From the NCBI RefSeq assembly GCF_031877795.1, contig NC_133954.1, positions 7,655,256 through 7,719,255 on the forward strand: a DNA stretch of 64,000 nt, read 5' to 3'. The position numbers were made by a program, and so were the translations under genes. Below, one piece after another: positions 63,112 through 64,000 of this stretch. This DNA is from Strix aluco. Its lineage: Eukaryota; Chordata; Aves; Strigiformes; Strigidae. Each line of letters starts with the position of its first letter. Position 1 is the first letter of the stretch. Under the pieces are notes generated by a model. The model did not search any database. It was not told the DNA's origin and was given only the letters and a program-made list of their open reading frames with translations.

Positions 63112-64000
63112 CTGGCAGGGGACAGAGGGTGAGGTGAGCAGGGTCCCAGCATGATGTCCTTGTCCCTGTGGCCACTTTGCTCCCTGGCGCTGGCTTTGTC
63201 CCATCCCCAAGTGCTGCCGGGCCAGGGAGATGGGCTTGTGCAGTGGCTGCTGGCTGGGACCATCTCTCCTTTCACCATTTTTCCCCTCCTCCAGGCCAGA
63301 GGGAGAGGTGTCCCCCCCTCTGCAGCCCCCCAACACCACCAAGTATCCCCCAACCCACAAGCCTACACTTCCCATTTACAGCTACCCCCTTTCTGGAGCA
63401 ATTCCTGGATGCTGCCCTCGACGTCCCCATCCCAGTGCTCAGTGCCTGTGTCCCCACACAATTATCCCTGCTCCCGGCCGGAGCACCAGCCCCATTTTTG
63501 ACCTCTGGATGGTCCCCGTGGGCATCCTACAGCCATCGATGCTCCCCAGCATCCCAAATGCATTCTCCTCCACATCCTGCCCGGGGGGTCCCTCAGGGCA
63601 TCACCACCCTGTGCCCCCCTCCTCGGCCACGTGTCCCCAGCGTGGGGCGTGATGCGAACAGGAGGTTACAACACTAATTGCTGACTCTCCTCTGACCCTG
63701 GGGCTTCTTGCTCTCTGGTTTCATCCTGCAGGACTGACTCTGCCAGGGAAATCAATCCTCCCGCAGCCCGGCAAGCCGCCCCCACGCTCCCTCCCTCCTC
63801 CTGCCCGCTCCCAAAGGTGTTTGAAGATATTTTTAGCCTGGGAAGACGGGTCAGCTCCCATCCTGGAGGGCACAGCTGCTGTCACTGCGTTGGCTGCCTC
63901 CCACTGATCCCGCCACAGCCCGTGCTACCGCAACACCCCGCCTTCCCTTGTCCGAAATGCCGGGGGAAAGTCCAGCCTCCTTGATGGAGAAGGTGTTGGG
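63112..64000 (-). other. NGFR: NGFR intron 2, 3' part
   Basis: The sequence upstream of the exon 3 acceptor on the minus strand. I looked for the CRD1 motif (CCKACNLG-type codons) and did not find it, so exon 2 lies beyond the right edge. Open frames of up to 169 codons here have no domain. Confidence 0.85.

Noticed and set aside
63112-64000. NGFR CRD1 exon within the right edge
   Set aside because: No cysteine-rich frame with the CRD1 pattern is present on the minus strand. The exon must be further right.

Overview
The window is vertebrate nuclear DNA, almost certainly from a bird. Evidence for this: split genes with GT/AG introns, truncated CR1 LINE tails, one solo LTR of the avian ERVL type, and two orthologues (NXPH3, NGFR) whose proteins read like the bird forms. 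GC-rich stretches and compact introns suit a gene-dense microchromosome. Both recognisable genes lie on the minus strand. NGFR at the right and NXPH3 to its left are in the same relative order and orientation as in human 17q21.33 (NGFR, NXPH3, then SPOP convergent), so the left edge probably lies at or just past the 3' end of SPOP. No SPOP codon is visible.

Layout. 1 to about 950: possible 3'-UTR tail of a plus-strand gene (SPOP by synteny). 950 to 16,900: intergenic, with a solo ERVL LTR (3933-4516), a pentamer/hexamer satellite attached to a CR1 tail (about 5946-6300) and a second CR1 fragment (14,687-14,800). 16,920 to 20,100: complete NXPH3, with a TATA box, a short first coding exon (signal peptide), a 1.2-kb intron, one large second exon and a roughly 1-kb 3' UTR. 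20,100 to 56,670: about 36 kb without a supportable coding exon. It holds several tandem repeats, a 54-bp repeat present twice 1.3 kb apart, homopolymer tracts, AT-rich islands that could be enhancers, and one striking imperfect hairpin (52,001-52,114). 56,670 to 64,000: the 3' four coding exons of NGFR (CRD2-4, stalk and transmembrane helix, intracellular linker, death domain) and a long 3' UTR. The first two coding exons (signal peptide and CRD1) lie beyond the right edge.

Function. NXPH3 encodes a secreted neuropeptide-like glycoprotein that binds alpha-neurexins. NGFR encodes p75NTR, the low-affinity neurotrophin receptor with a death domain. They are syntenic neighbours, not an operon. 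The most interesting non-genic signal is the 52-kb hairpin. Inside a gene, the best oddity is NGFR's last intron, which is only 75 nt, a multiple of three and open in frame, so its retention would give a p75NTR variant with 25 extra residues.
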